From the NCBI RefSeq assembly GCF_009766105.1, contig NZ_LMUH01000025.1, forward strand, positions 563,190-627,189: 64,000 nt of DNA. The letters are read 5' to 3'. Positions 54,687 through 63,738 of this stretch are shown here, one piece after another. The DNA comes from Granulicella sp. S156 (GTDB lineage Bacteria > Acidobacteriota > Terriglobia > Terriglobales > Acidobacteriaceae). Each line of letters begins with the position of its first letter. Positions within the stretch are counted from its first letter, which is position 1. The notes beneath the pieces are model-generated. The model had not been told where the DNA came from and ran no database searches. It was given only the letters and a program-made list of their open reading frames with translations. A program made the translations under genes and the position numbers.

Positions 54687-54716
54687 TTAAAGATATATCT
54701 TGAGATATATCTTTAA
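54687..54716. promoter_or_regulatory. perfect 14-bp-arm palindromic operator upstream of padR
   Basis: TTAAAGATATATCT, spacer TG, AGATATATCTTTAA. It is a perfect inverted repeat, 17 bases before the ATG at 54734, in an AT-rich promoter. The GATATATC core is like sites used by PadR-family repressors, so autorepression is likely. Confidence 0.8.
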
Positions 54717-54733
54717 CTCAAAGGAGAACCATC

Positions 54734-55384
54734 ATGAGAGAACACATTTTTGAAAGTCACAGAGGTTGGGAACACAGGGAAAGCGGATTTACAGGACACA
54801 GGGGCTTCTGTGCCGAACTTCAAGACAGGTATGCGAGAGGCTTTTCCGGCAGAGAGCACGGCGGCTTCGGGCATGGGTTTGGCGGCAGAGGGCGTGGAGG
54901 TTTTGGACGCGGTTTTGGCGGCGGGCGCGAGCGCTTGTTCGACGCCGGCGACATAAAGCTGGTCATCCTCAAACTGCTCTCGGAGCAGCCCAGCTATGGC
55001 TATCAGCTCATCAAGACCATGGAGGAGCGTCTGTCGGGAGGCTACACACCAAGCGCCGGCGTCATCTACCCCACCTTGATCCTGCTGGAGGAAGAAGGCC
55101 TCGCCGCTGCCACCTCAGAGAACAATAAGAAGGTCTATTCGGTAACCCCGGAGGGAACGCAGTACCTGGAGACCCACAAGGAACGCATCGAGCAGCTATT
55201 CGAGCGCCTCGAGGAGACAGGACGAGGCTTCGAGCGCGGCCGCTCGCCCGAAATTCTAAAAGCATTCGGCAATCTGCGGAACTCTGCTGTCGCACGTCTG
55301 TCCCGCGCGAGCGTAACACCGGAGCAAATCCGCAAAATCAAGGAAGCGATCGATGCGGCTGCCAAGTCGATTGACGAGCTCTGA
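54734..55384 (+). CDS. PadR family transcriptional regulator with Gly/Arg-rich N-terminus
   Basis: A 216-residue protein. Residues ~30-70 are an unusual Gly/Arg/Phe-rich stretch (GFGHGFGGRGRGGFGRGFGG). Then a PadR winged helix: LFDAGDIKLVILKLLSEQPSYGYQLIKTMEE, with TPSAGVIYPTLILLEEEGLAAATSENNKKVYSVTPEG. A long C-terminal dimerisation helix follows. AAGGAG precedes the ATG. A perfect palindrome lies in the promoter. The gene adjoins a transporter-free region, so the target beyond itself is not clear. Confidence 0.88.
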   Translation: MREHIFESHRGWEHRESGFTGHRGFCAELQDRYARGFSGREHGGFGHGFGGRGRGGFGRGFGGGRERLFDAGDIKLVILKLLSEQPSYGYQLIKTMEERLSGGYTPSAGVIYPTLILLEEEGLAAATSENNKKVYSVTPEGTQYLETHKERIEQLFERLEETGRGFERGRSPEILKAFGNLRNSAVARLSRASVTPEQIRKIKEAIDAAAKSIDEL

Positions 55385-55386
55385 GC

Positions 55387-56853
55387 TTACCCCTTGGTCA
55401 CAGGCAAGCGAACAACAAACTCGGTATCGCCGGGCGAGGATGTGAAGCGGAGAGTGCCGTGGCACTGCTCTACGATGCGGAAGACAATTCCCAATCCAAG
55501 CCCGGTGCCAACACCTACCGCTTTCGTGGTGTAGAAGGGATCGAAGATGCGGGATTGAATCTCAGGTGGAATGCCTGGTCCATTGTCGCGGAACATCACG
55601 CAGATGTCGGTGCGCGGTTCGGTACGCACTCCGGTGTAAACCTGATCGGCCCAGGTACGAATCGTCAGTTGGCCACCCTGCGGAGCGGCATCGATCGCAT
55701 TATCGAGAAGGTTGGTCCATATCTGATTCAGCCCCTGGCAATCGGTCTTGAGGCTGACTAGATCGGTGGCAAAGCACTTGTCGAGCGTAAGTTCCTTTTC
55801 GCGTATCTTGTGGCTGAGAATCACAAGGGTGGCGTGGATGCTGGAGTTCACGTCGATCACCTGCTTCTCGCCGCGCCCCTCATAAGCATAGCTTTTGACC
55901 GCTTGAACCAGATCAGTCACACGGGAGACGCTCTCTTCCACGATGCCGACAAGCTGCATGGAGGAGATCAAGGCAACAAGCCAACTGATGGAGTCCGAGA
56001 ATACATTTGCGGGGACTATCTCTCTCGCGTGCTCCAGGTCCTCGGATTTAATGCCCACGGAGACCAGAGCAGGAGCCAGCTTCCATGCATCCTGGACCTC
56101 GGCAACCTCCATCCACGCAGCGAGAGCCTCTTCTGCATCGGCCTGCTCGATGGAGCTGAGCGGGCGCGTCAGCGAGGCTCCGAGTGCGAAATCCTGAAGA
56201 TCGAACATGCATTGCTTCTGCTCGTGCGTCATCTCTGTCTTTGCCCACCTGGCGGTGAGGGCGTGCATGAGGACCAAGTTTTCGCGGAGTTGAGAGGAGG
56301 CTCGGCGTGCGGCAGCGCCTGGGTTGTTAAGTTCATGCATCAGCCCGGCAGCAAGTGTGCCGAGCGAAGCCATCTTCTCCTGCTGAAACGTAGCGGCCTG
56401 CATCTTGGCGAGACGCATGGCCATGTTGCCTAGAATGGCCTGACGGACCCCAGGGCAGCTGGTCATGAGAAGCCAGAACTGCTCCTCGTCCAGTTGCAGC
56501 AGCTCGCAATCGGCTGCTGCGCGGTAGGTCGCGGAGGAGGGGATGTTCGCGAGGAGCTGAACCTCGCCGAAGGCTATCCCTTGATCAATGGTGTGGTGAA
56601 TATTCTCCTGACCATCGGGCAAGACGCTATAGATGTCGATAGCGCCTGAGAGCAGTATCCAGAAAAAACGCGCAGCCTCTCCCTGCTGGACGAGAATCTG
56701 CTCAGCGGGAAGATGGACTTCGGTCGCCCCATCGAGACAGTGCAGCGTCGTCTCGTTGAGTGAGGCAAGAATCGAGACGTCGGCAAGGCGCGCGATGGTC
56801 TCGGGGGAAAGCGTCGAAGTCACGGGTTGAGTTGAAATCACTGAGGATGGCAC
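55387..56853 (-). CDS. histidine kinase with N-terminal cyclic-nucleotide-binding domain
   Basis: A 488-residue soluble kinase with no membrane segments. Residues ~25-150 form a CRP-like cNMP-binding fold (EQILVQQGEAARFFWILLSG, FGEVQLLANIPSSATYRA). The dimerisation box LAAGLMHELNNPGA contains His173. The ATPase has N-box residues near 380-390 and DNGPGIPPEIQSRIFDPFYTTK with GLGLGI. It lies 12 bases downstream of a receiver-thioredoxin-reductase fusion, so that protein may be its partner. Confidence 0.88.
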   Translation of the reverse strand: MPSSVISTQPVTSTLSPETIARLADVSILASLNETTLHCLDGATEVHLPAEQILVQQGEAARFFWILLSGAIDIYSVLPDGQENIHHTIDQGIAFGEVQLLANIPSSATYRAAADCELLQLDEEQFWLLMTSCPGVRQAILGNMAMRLAKMQAATFQQEKMASLGTLAAGLMHELNNPGAAARRASSQLRENLVLMHALTARWAKTEMTHEQKQCMFDLQDFALGASLTRPLSSIEQADAEEALAAWMEVAEVQDAWKLAPALVSVGIKSEDLEHAREIVPANVFSDSISWLVALISSMQLVGIVEESVSRVTDLVQAVKSYAYEGRGEKQVIDVNSSIHATLVILSHKIREKELTLDKCFATDLVSLKTDCQGLNQIWTNLLDNAIDAAPQGGQLTIRTWADQVYTGVRTEPRTDICVMFRDNGPGIPPEIQSRIFDPFYTTKAVGVGTGLGLGIVFRIVEQCHGTLRFTSSPGDTEFVVRLPVTKG

Positions 56854-56865
56854 GTTTTTGCCTCG

Positions 56866-58512
56866 CTAGAGAGTTGCAAGATACTGGTGAACAAACTGAA
56901 TGGCGATGGAGCCCTCTCCAACAGACGAGGCCACGCGTTTCACAGAACCGAAGCGAACATCCCCGGCAACGAAGATTCCAGGGACTGTCGTTTCAAGCAG
57001 GTACGGATCACGCTCATACTTCCAGAGATTCCCGGCTTTGGTCTTCAAATCCGGACCGGCCAGCACAAAGCCCTTGGGATCGCGCGCGACACAGTCGGGA
57101 AGCCACTCGGTCTTCGGAGCAGCGCCAATAAAGGCGAAGACGGTGCTCGCGGGACGCGTCTCGGCTCCATTGGAAGTCTCAAGAACGATCTCAGAGAGAT
57201 GGCCGTCGCCCTTCAGCTCTCGGAGTTCGGTATTCGTCTCGACCGAAATGTTGGACGTATTTTCGATCTGGTCGATAAGATAGCGAGACATACTGCGCTC
57301 CAGCGAAGGCCCACGAACCAGCATGCGCACATTCCTGGCTGAACGCGCGAAGTACATCGCGGCCTGCCCCGCTGAATTGGCACCGCCCACGATGTAAACC
57401 TCCTGGTCGGCGCACGACGAAGCCTCCGTTAGCGCAGCACCATAGAAGAGACCGGCACCGGAAAACTCCTTCTCTCCCGGTATGTCGAGCTTGCAGTACT
57501 CAACGCCCGTAGCGACGAGGCAAACACGGCAGGAGACCTCGCGCCCATCCGCGAGCCTCACAATGTGATAGCTGTTCTCGGACCGGATCGAGCAGACACG
57601 CTGCGTCATAAACTCCGCACCAAGACGGCTGGCCTGAATATAGGCTTCCTTGGCGAGACGTTCGCCGCTGATGCCCCGCGAGAAGCCAAGGTAGTTCTCA
57701 ATCTTGGAAGACGAACCAGCCTGGCCGCCCGGTGCGAGCGAATCAATAATGAGCGTCTTCAGACCTTCCGAGGCTCCATAAACGGCAGCCGCAAGGCCAG
57801 CAGGGCCAGCTCCCGCGACGACGACATCATAGTGCTCCTGCCTGGCCTGTGTACGGAGCCCAACCTTCGCTGCAAGCTCGGTAATCGTGGGCTGAACGAG
57901 CGAGGAGCCATCTGGAAAAAGCACCACCGGGAGCTTGGAGTCGTCAATCTGCTTCTCGCAGAGGAGATCCAGGCATTCGGGGTTCTTTTCCGGGTCGAGC
58001 CACTTGAAAGGAATCAGGTTGCGCGAGAGGAAGTTGCGCGTCTCGTGATCGCCCACGCCCCAGCGTGGGCTGATGAGCTGCAGCCCGTAATACGCGGGCT
58101 TATGGCCCTCGTTCCAGGCCGCAATCAGATCGTCGAGCACCGGGTAGAGCTTCTCCTCCGGCGGATCCCAGGGCTTGGTCAGGTAGTAGTGAATTCTCGC
58201 GGAGTTGATCGCCCGAATCGCGGCTTCCGTATCCGTGTACGCGGTCAAAAGCACCCGCTTCGCGTCAGGAAAGAGCGGGATAGCCTTTTCCAGGAAGTCG
58301 ACGCCGGTCATGCCCGGCATACGTTGATCGGAGAGAAAGAGGGCGACCACGTCGCCGCGCTCCTTGAGTTGCTGGGAGACATCGAGCGCAGCCTGCCCGG
58401 AGGCGGCGCGGAGGATGCGGTAATCTTTGCCGTATTTACGGCGCAGATCCTGTACGACAGTCTCGAGTACGCTGACATCGTCATCTACGGCTAGGAGGAT
58501 CGGGTTTGCCAT
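56866..58512 (-). CDS. response-receiver fused to thioredoxin-reductase-like flavoprotein
   Basis: A 548-residue fusion. Residues 1-125: receiver domain with Asp10-12, phosphoacceptor Asp62 (FLSDQRMPG), Thr90 and Lys113. Residues ~140-215: a thioredoxin/glutaredoxin-like fold without CxxC (SPRWGVGDHETRNFLSRNLI, LPVVLFPDGSSL). Residues ~228-548: a TrxR-like FAD/NAD(P) module with VVVAGAGPAGLAAAVYG and GIFVAGDVR. The redox CxxC normally after the ATG motif is replaced by ALTEASSCAD. It probably uses FAD to signal or oxidise something other than thioredoxin. The kinase gene follows. Confidence 0.88.
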   Translation of the reverse strand: MANPILLAVDDDVSVLETVVQDLRRKYGKDYRILRAASGQAALDVSQQLKERGDVVALFLSDQRMPGMTGVDFLEKAIPLFPDAKRVLLTAYTDTEAAIRAINSARIHYYLTKPWDPPEEKLYPVLDDLIAAWNEGHKPAYYGLQLISPRWGVGDHETRNFLSRNLIPFKWLDPEKNPECLDLLCEKQIDDSKLPVVLFPDGSSLVQPTITELAAKVGLRTQARQEHYDVVVAGAGPAGLAAAVYGASEGLKTLIIDSLAPGGQAGSSSKIENYLGFSRGISGERLAKEAYIQASRLGAEFMTQRVCSIRSENSYHIVRLADGREVSCRVCLVATGVEYCKLDIPGEKEFSGAGLFYGAALTEASSCADQEVYIVGGANSAGQAAMYFARSARNVRMLVRGPSLERSMSRYLIDQIENTSNISVETNTELRELKGDGHLSEIVLETSNGAETRPASTVFAFIGAAPKTEWLPDCVARDPKGFVLAGPDLKTKAGNLWKYERDPYLLETTVPGIFVAGDVRFGSVKRVASSVGEGSIAIQFVHQYLATL

Positions 58513-58722
58513 GTGCTCTGTTATCTTTCGCTTGCCACGCTTTATTCCTGTTCCTTAGATGAGCCGCGGGGGCATGGCGGTTCAGAAACGATCCGTCGGG
58601 TACTGCTAGTTCTTGTTTACACGAATTCGTTGCTAAAAGCGCGTTTGTGGCGACTAATCTTCCGTCCGGCTCAATCCCATTCGCCCCCGGTGCGCGTGGC
58701 CGGGTATGGCATAGTAGTCACT

Positions 58723-59982
58723 ATGAAATTCAGGTGGCTGCCTTTGCTGGTCTTTGCGTCGAGCTGTCTATGCCAAAACAGTGGTGCGCCCTCAACAGGG
58801 GAACGCTTAACAGACGCCCTGAAAAGTGCTACGTCACCTATTACTGTGTCCTCAACAGGCGAGCTTGGAGATACTGGCGGCAAGCTTATGACGGATGCAA
58901 TCGAGCACGCTCAGTTCGTTCTACTCGGAGAGAGTCACTTCAGCCGAGAAACCCCAAAACTGGCAGCTGCAGTGTGTCGGGCTATGCACCCGGACAGCTA
59001 TGCCGTGGAAGCAGGACCCTATGCTGCGGCTTATGTAAACGGACTGCTCACAAGTCCTGATCGAAAGGCCCAAATGGAGAAGCGAGAGCGTGCGCATCCG
59101 GCCAATATGGCTTTTCTTGACAATGAGCAGGAGAACGATCTGGCGGCCAGCTGTTCCTCATTCTCCCGGAACAAGAGCTTCGCTCTGTGGGGTCTCGATC
59201 AAGAGTTTCTAGGAGCGGCTTCGGTGCTCCTGATGCAGATGGATGCGCAACACAATGGGCCGACAGCAGCGGCTGCGATTCGGCTCGCTGCGGAGAAGGA
59301 TAGGCAAGCGGAAGCGAGTGCTCGTTCCAGCGGCGATGCAACCCGACTCTTTCTTGTAAGTGCCACCGACGACGACGTATCTGCTCTAGAGGCGCCCCTG
59401 GCGGTCGACGGTACACCTGAAAGCCGGGCCATCATGCGTGAATTTGGTGAATCAAGACGTATCTACCGTCTCAATATGGCGAGATCGCCGGATAGCAACG
59501 CGGTGCGGGCAAGTCTACTCAAACAGCACTTTCTCGACCACTACCGAGCCTTGCAGCAGACGACAGCCACTCCGCGAATTTTGCTCAAGTTCGGTGATAA
59601 CCACATGTGGAAGGGCTTCAATGATCTTCATCAGCTGGACCTGGGAGACTTCGTTGCAGAGCTTGCGTCGGTTGAACACACGACCTCTCTCCATATCCAG
59701 GTAATTGCTGCGAGAGGCACGCTGGCTGGCTTTGGAGGGTATGCAAGACCGATGAAGAACGAGCCTTTTGTGCTCTCAGACGTTCCAGAGTACAGCTGGC
59801 TCAGGCCAGTGATCGACATGCTACCGGCAGACCAGGGCACGGGGCCAAAAGGGGTTGTCGTAGACCTGCGGAAACTGCGGTTCCGGAAGATAGAGATGTC
59901 GATCGAGTGGGAGCACCTTGTCTATGGTTATGATTTGTTGGTGATGCTCCCCGAGTTCACGTCAGCAAACCTCTACCAGTAG
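58723..59982 (+). CDS. exported protein of the erythromycin-esterase/ChaN-like fold
   Basis: About 419 residues from ATG 58723, which opens on a signal peptide (MKFRWLPLLVFASSCLCQ, a possible lipoprotein Cys). Motifs VLLGESHFSRETPKLAAAV and ILLKFGDNHMWKGF, with paired His and acidic residues, resemble the EreA/ChaN/Tiki superfamily. No close family can be named, so the enzymatic role is unknown and the assignment is by motif only. It diverges from the receiver-TrxR gene. Upstream codons (to 58513) look non-coding. Confidence 0.45.
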   Translation: MKFRWLPLLVFASSCLCQNSGAPSTGERLTDALKSATSPITVSSTGELGDTGGKLMTDAIEHAQFVLLGESHFSRETPKLAAAVCRAMHPDSYAVEAGPYAAAYVNGLLTSPDRKAQMEKRERAHPANMAFLDNEQENDLAASCSSFSRNKSFALWGLDQEFLGAASVLLMQMDAQHNGPTAAAAIRLAAEKDRQAEASARSSGDATRLFLVSATDDDVSALEAPLAVDGTPESRAIMREFGESRRIYRLNMARSPDSNAVRASLLKQHFLDHYRALQQTTATPRILLKFGDNHMWKGFNDLHQLDLGDFVAELASVEHTTSLHIQVIAARGTLAGFGGYARPMKNEPFVLSDVPEYSWLRPVIDMLPADQGTGPKGVVVDLRKLRFRKIEMSIEWEHLVYGYDLLVMLPEFTSANLYQ

Positions 59983-60132
59983 CAGAATCGCGGGCCCTTT
60001 TCAAAGTCGATTTGCCCCCATAAGCCGGCTTGTGTTTACCAGTTTGGCCAAGCGACACCTCAGTTGGTGCTAACAGGCCAATGCACTTTTCGAGGGAAGT
60101 GTGAATCGATTGGATACTCGGCGAATTTGCGG

Positions 60133-61173
60133 CTATTGTCTGGGCTTTTTAAGCGGTTTCCCTACAGGGACCGGCTTACCGAAGTCAGGGGTGCCATCCG
60201 GTTTCCAGGTAAAGGGCTGGATACGCGGCGAGCGAAGATTGCCACAGCCCTCATTGGGACCGGGATTGGCGTGATAGATGATCCAGTTCTGCTTACCATC
60301 GGGAGAACTGAAAAACCCATTATGTCCCGGACCGTAGGCGTGAGCCTCAGGATCCGTGCTCAGGAACGGATGATCGAACTTCGTCCAGCTTCTGGCATCG
60401 AGCAGATTTTTGCCAGTATCTGACTGCAGGGCCCCGAGGGTGTAGAAGTCAGTCCAACAACCGGATGCCGAAAAGACGATAAAGATTTTTCCATCATGCA
60501 CCAACGCTTCTGGTCCTTCATTCACGCTCACATGTCTGCCGGGTAGATCGCCTTTGGTCTCCCAGGGATAGGTTGGCGTTGAAATCAGCGTCCGAGGTGA
60601 GTCAATCGTCCAGGGATTGCTCATGTGGGCGATGTATAGATTCTGTTCCCCATCGGTCTCGCCCTTCCAGCCCGACCATACAAGATAATGCTGACCGTTG
60701 AGCTCAAACGTGGTTGCATCGATGGCCCACCTATCACTGGCATCCTTGATCTGACCTTTGAGCGTCCAGCCACCCTGGAGGGGATCATCATGGTCGTTCT
60801 CGACGACATAGATCCGATGAGAGGCGTTGTCGCCTGCATCGGCGGCGAAGTAGATGTACCATTTGTTGCCCCATCGATGAAGTTCGGGGGCCCACAACTC
60901 CTTCGACCATGGGTGCCCCGGCTCAGGTGTCCACACCGCCTTCGTCTCTGCGTGCTGAAGGTCTGTGATATCCGCCGTCTCACGCAGGGTCAGATTGGCG
61001 CCGGTTGAATTCGAATAATAGTAAAAGCCATTCCACCAAACTACCCAAGGGTCGGGGCCTGTGCTCAGCAGCGGGTTTGTAAAAGTGTTAGCAGGCAGAG
61101 GCGTGGATGCGCCCTGGGCAAGGCTGTGTGATGCGGCGAAAATCATTACCGATGCCAAAACCATTTTCAACAT
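60133..61173 (-). CDS. glycoside hydrolase family 43 protein
   Basis: About 346 residues from ATG 61173 (AAGGA 10 bases upstream), opening on a signal peptide (LKMVLASVMIFAASHSLAQ). The five-bladed propeller pattern is visible: TGPDPWVVWWNGFYYYSNS holds the first catalytic Asp, DRWAIDATTF the second, and VNEGPEALVHDGK the general-acid Glu. The family cleaves arabinoxylan or related side chains outside the cytoplasm. It is the only clear polysaccharide enzyme in the window. AraC is encoded nearby on the same strand, but is not obviously its regulator. Confidence 0.85.
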   Translation of the reverse strand: MLKMVLASVMIFAASHSLAQGASTPLPANTFTNPLLSTGPDPWVVWWNGFYYYSNSTGANLTLRETADITDLQHAETKAVWTPEPGHPWSKELWAPELHRWGNKWYIYFAADAGDNASHRIYVVENDHDDPLQGGWTLKGQIKDASDRWAIDATTFELNGQHYLVWSGWKGETDGEQNLYIAHMSNPWTIDSPRTLISTPTYPWETKGDLPGRHVSVNEGPEALVHDGKIFIVFSASGCWTDFYTLGALQSDTGKNLLDARSWTKFDHPFLSTDPEAHAYGPGHNGFFSSPDGKQNWIIYHANPGPNEGCGNLRSPRIQPFTWKPDGTPDFGKPVPVGKPLKKPRQ

Positions 61174-61403
61174 GAATCGTCGTGTCCTTTTCGCTAGAAC
61201 CACTTGAAGGTATACCCGGCTTCTGTGAAATTGACTATGTCAGCGTCGGTTTCCAGTTTACTGATCCTCTGGATGAGCGACTCGGCCATTTCGCGTCAAT
61301 GCAGAATCATAGCTGGCGCTAAGCACGTTTTTCGCCACTGATCGGTTTTGACATTGCTCTCAGTTGCTTCAGGCAGAACACCTTCCTATGTAACCAGTGA
61401 ACT

Positions 61404-62336
61404 TCACTGTATTGGTCGAGAACGTCTCCAAATAGAGACATCACGGCGAGGGGAGGTTCCGAACATGCGCGTGTACTCACGACTGAACTGGGAGACGCTC
61501 ACGTAACCCACGTCGTGCGCAGCAGACTCTACCGTGGCATTACGGAAGATCATCAAACGACGGGCTTCATGGAGTCGGAGCTGCTTTTGATACTGAATGG
61601 GTGTCATCCCCGTCACCGACTTGAATTGACGATGGAAGGTTGCCGGACTCATATTTGCAGCAAGGGCGAGGTCTGTCACGTGGATCGTCACACTCAGCTT
61701 GTCTCGAAGAGTGTGAATGGCCTGGATGATTCTTTGATCCTGGCCGTTTGTTGTGATCATGATTTGGCGGACTTGGTCGCCCCCGGGGCCCATCAGAAGC
61801 CAGTAACAAACCTCACGCATAATGCCTGGATAGAGCGTCGGGATAGCCTCTGGAGTTTCTAGAAGACGAACTGCGTGGTGCGCACAATCCACGAGTTGAC
61901 GATTTAGCTCCAGAACGAAGGCGCCACGTGATTTCGGTTTCCCGGATACAGTCAGCGCCATCTCTATCTCTTCCGCGACCTCCTGCATGATGGCAAAATC
62001 CAACTCGATTTCAAGTCCCAGATACGGCTTATCGGAACTTGCGTCGGTGACCGTACCACGCGAAGGTATATCGACGGCGACCATAAGTCCCTGCCCTGCC
62101 GCAAATTTGTAACGCTTCTCACCGAAGGTCGCCCATTTGGCTCCTTGCAGAGTCATGTAGAGAGCAGGTTTAAACAGGCAGTGGGCGGGCCGATTCGCCT
62201 GGTCTGAGCGAAGAAATCGCAGACCCTCAATTGCAGTCGGCAACGGAGCGCTTCCATCGGCACCCTCTGTGTACTGCCGTACGCTCTGTGCCAGTTCTTG
62301 CAGGTTTCTCGATTCGCTTTGTTCGAGAAGGCTCAT
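61404..62336 (-). CDS. AraC family transcriptional regulator
   Basis: A 310-residue regulator with a cupin-like N-terminal AraC_N domain (FKPALYMTLQGAKWATFGEKRYKF, GQGLMVAVDIPSRGTV) and two C-terminal HTH motifs: IHVTDLALAANMSPATFHRQFKSV and TVESAAHDVGYVSVSQFSREY. The effector is unknown. It diverges from the tautomerase gene, which may be its target. The intergenic part has no clear operator. Confidence 0.9.
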   Translation of the reverse strand: MSLLEQSESRNLQELAQSVRQYTEGADGSAPLPTAIEGLRFLRSDQANRPAHCLFKPALYMTLQGAKWATFGEKRYKFAAGQGLMVAVDIPSRGTVTDASSDKPYLGLEIELDFAIMQEVAEEIEMALTVSGKPKSRGAFVLELNRQLVDCAHHAVRLLETPEAIPTLYPGIMREVCYWLLMGPGGDQVRQIMITTNGQDQRIIQAIHTLRDKLSVTIHVTDLALAANMSPATFHRQFKSVTGMTPIQYQKQLRLHEARRLMIFRNATVESAAHDVGYVSVSQFSREYTRMFGTSPRRDVSIWRRSRPIQ

Positions 62337-62521
62337 ATAGCCGTAGTGTACGTGACAGGATTAGGCATGTATTTGAAAGCCTTCGGCATTTACGAAGGCA
62401 GGTTGGCAACCTACGCTGAAAGTAGAACTACCGGGGGGCATGGAGATCTATCATCCGCCGCCGACTGTGATGAGAAATACGAACGCTTTTCAACCAACTC
62501 TGCACCTAATAGGAGACAACC

Positions 62522-62899
62522 ATGCCGTTTGCACGTATCGACTTACTTAAAGGGAAAACTGCTGAGTATCGCGCCACTGTGGCCGACGTCGTGTACCAGG
62601 GGATTGTCGATGTCCTGAAGGCACCGGACGGCGACCGCTTCATAGTCGTCGGCGAGCATGCACCCGATAATTTAATTTATGACCCCCACTTTCTCGGTTG
62701 GGAGCGATCGCCTGACTTCATCTTGATCCAAGTGACCAGCACTGTCGGAAACAATAAAGAGTCGAAGCTTGCCTTCTACCGATACATAGCCGACGAACTG
62801 AAGAGCAAGCTATCTGTTCGCCCCGATGACGTCATGATCAACATGGTCTTTGTCGACCGTTCGGATTGGTCATTCGGTAATGGCGAACCGTGGAACTAG
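62522..62899 (+). CDS. tautomerase family protein
   Basis: A 125-residue protein opening MPFARIDLLKGKTAEYRATV, so that Pro becomes the N-terminal catalytic base after Met removal, as in 4-oxalocrotonate tautomerases. Later residues DFILIQVTSTVGNNKESKLAFYRY and RPDDVMINMVFVDRSDWSFG match the longer tautomerase subgroup of ~125 residues. AGGAG lies 7 bases before the ATG. The substrate is unknown. It is divergent from the AraC gene; the promoter lies in the 185 bases between. Confidence 0.85.
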   Translation: MPFARIDLLKGKTAEYRATVADVVYQGIVDVLKAPDGDRFIVVGEHAPDNLIYDPHFLGWERSPDFILIQVTSTVGNNKESKLAFYRYIADELKSKLSVRPDDVMINMVFVDRSDWSFGNGEPWN

Positions 62900-63085
62900 C
62901 CGATCATAGTCAACACGATTCGACGGTAAATCGCTGGAGATCGTCGCAGCCTTACATCGGCGGATTACTCCTGAGAGGTCGTCTTCTCGTCAGTAATAGC
63001 TGTGCACGCAAAGCAGCCCCAACGGCTGAGTATTCGTGCAGACTGCCGCCACCCTTGCGGGCCTCACTACCGGGACGAAGTTGAC

Positions 63086-63095
63086 TGTCTAGACA
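63086..63095. promoter_or_regulatory. TGTCTAGACA palindrome upstream of tetR
   Basis: Perfect 10-bp palindrome, 20 bases before the tetR GTG. The same sequence lies at 63701-63710 upstream of the SDR gene; both are preceded by GAC. Together they look like operators of the TetR repressor between them. Confidence 0.75.
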
Positions 63096-63115
63096 TTTAC
63101 CTATAGATTGGGTAT

Positions 63116-63679
63116 GTGCCAAGGCCAAAGAGCGACGAGAAGAGGAACGCTATTCTGCAGGCAGCGACGCGCGTCATCGTAATGCAGGGCCTGAGCGCGC
63201 CCACGATGGTCATCGCCAAAGAAGCTGGCGTCGCCAATGGATCGCTCTTCACCTACTTCGAGACCAAGACGGACCTCTTCAACCAGCTCTTTCTTGAGCT
63301 GAAAATGGAACTGGCAACCGGCTCGATGAACCTTCCAGTGGATGCCGAAGTTCGTGAGCAGTTCTTCGACCTGTGGAAGAAGTGGATGAACTGGGCAATC
63401 TCGAACCCGGAGAAGCGGCGAGCGCTCGCACAGCTTAGCGTATCCGACGAAATCACTCCGGTGACCCGTGCAGCAGGACACAAGATGATGGCCCACGTCG
63501 CCGATTTGTTGGATCGCTCTCGCGCCCACGGTCCTATGCAAAAGGTGTCAATGGGTTTCTTGGTTGCTCTCATGAACTCCGTGGCGGAGGCAACAATGGA
63601 TTTCATGACGCAGGATCCGGCCAAGGCAAAGAAGCACAGCAAAGAGGGGTTCGATGCTTTTTGGCGAATGCTGAGTTGA
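63116..63679 (+). CDS. TetR family transcriptional regulator
   Basis: A 187-residue repressor from GTG 63116. The HTH is clear: RNAILQAATRVIVMQGLSAPTMVIAKEAGVANGSLFTYFETKTDLFN. The C-terminal helical domain is like other small-molecule-binding TetR proteins but the ligand is unknown. A TGTCTAGACA palindrome flanks the gene on both sides; the second copy lies before the SDR gene, so it likely controls both. Confidence 0.88.
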   Translation: MPRPKSDEKRNAILQAATRVIVMQGLSAPTMVIAKEAGVANGSLFTYFETKTDLFNQLFLELKMELATGSMNLPVDAEVREQFFDLWKKWMNWAISNPEKRRALAQLSVSDEITPVTRAAGHKMMAHVADLLDRSRAHGPMQKVSMGFLVALMNSVAEATMDFMTQDPAKAKKHSKEGFDAFWRMLS

Positions 63680-63700
63680 TTTTCTGATGCTGATGAAGAC

Positions 63701-63710
63701 TGTCTAGACA
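63701..63710. promoter_or_regulatory. TGTCTAGACA palindrome upstream of the SDR gene
   Basis: Second copy, extended to the 12-bp palindrome CTGTCTAGACAG (63700-63711). It lies 28 bases before the SDR ATG and 21 after the tetR stop, placing it in the SDR promoter. Confidence 0.75.
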
Positions 63711-63738
63711 GACAATATACGACTAAAATGGAGAAAAA

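Noticed and set aside
62298-62618. A plus-strand frame of 106 codons before the tautomerase
   Set aside because: It overlaps both the AraC start and the tautomerase in another frame and has no RBS; no family is apparent.
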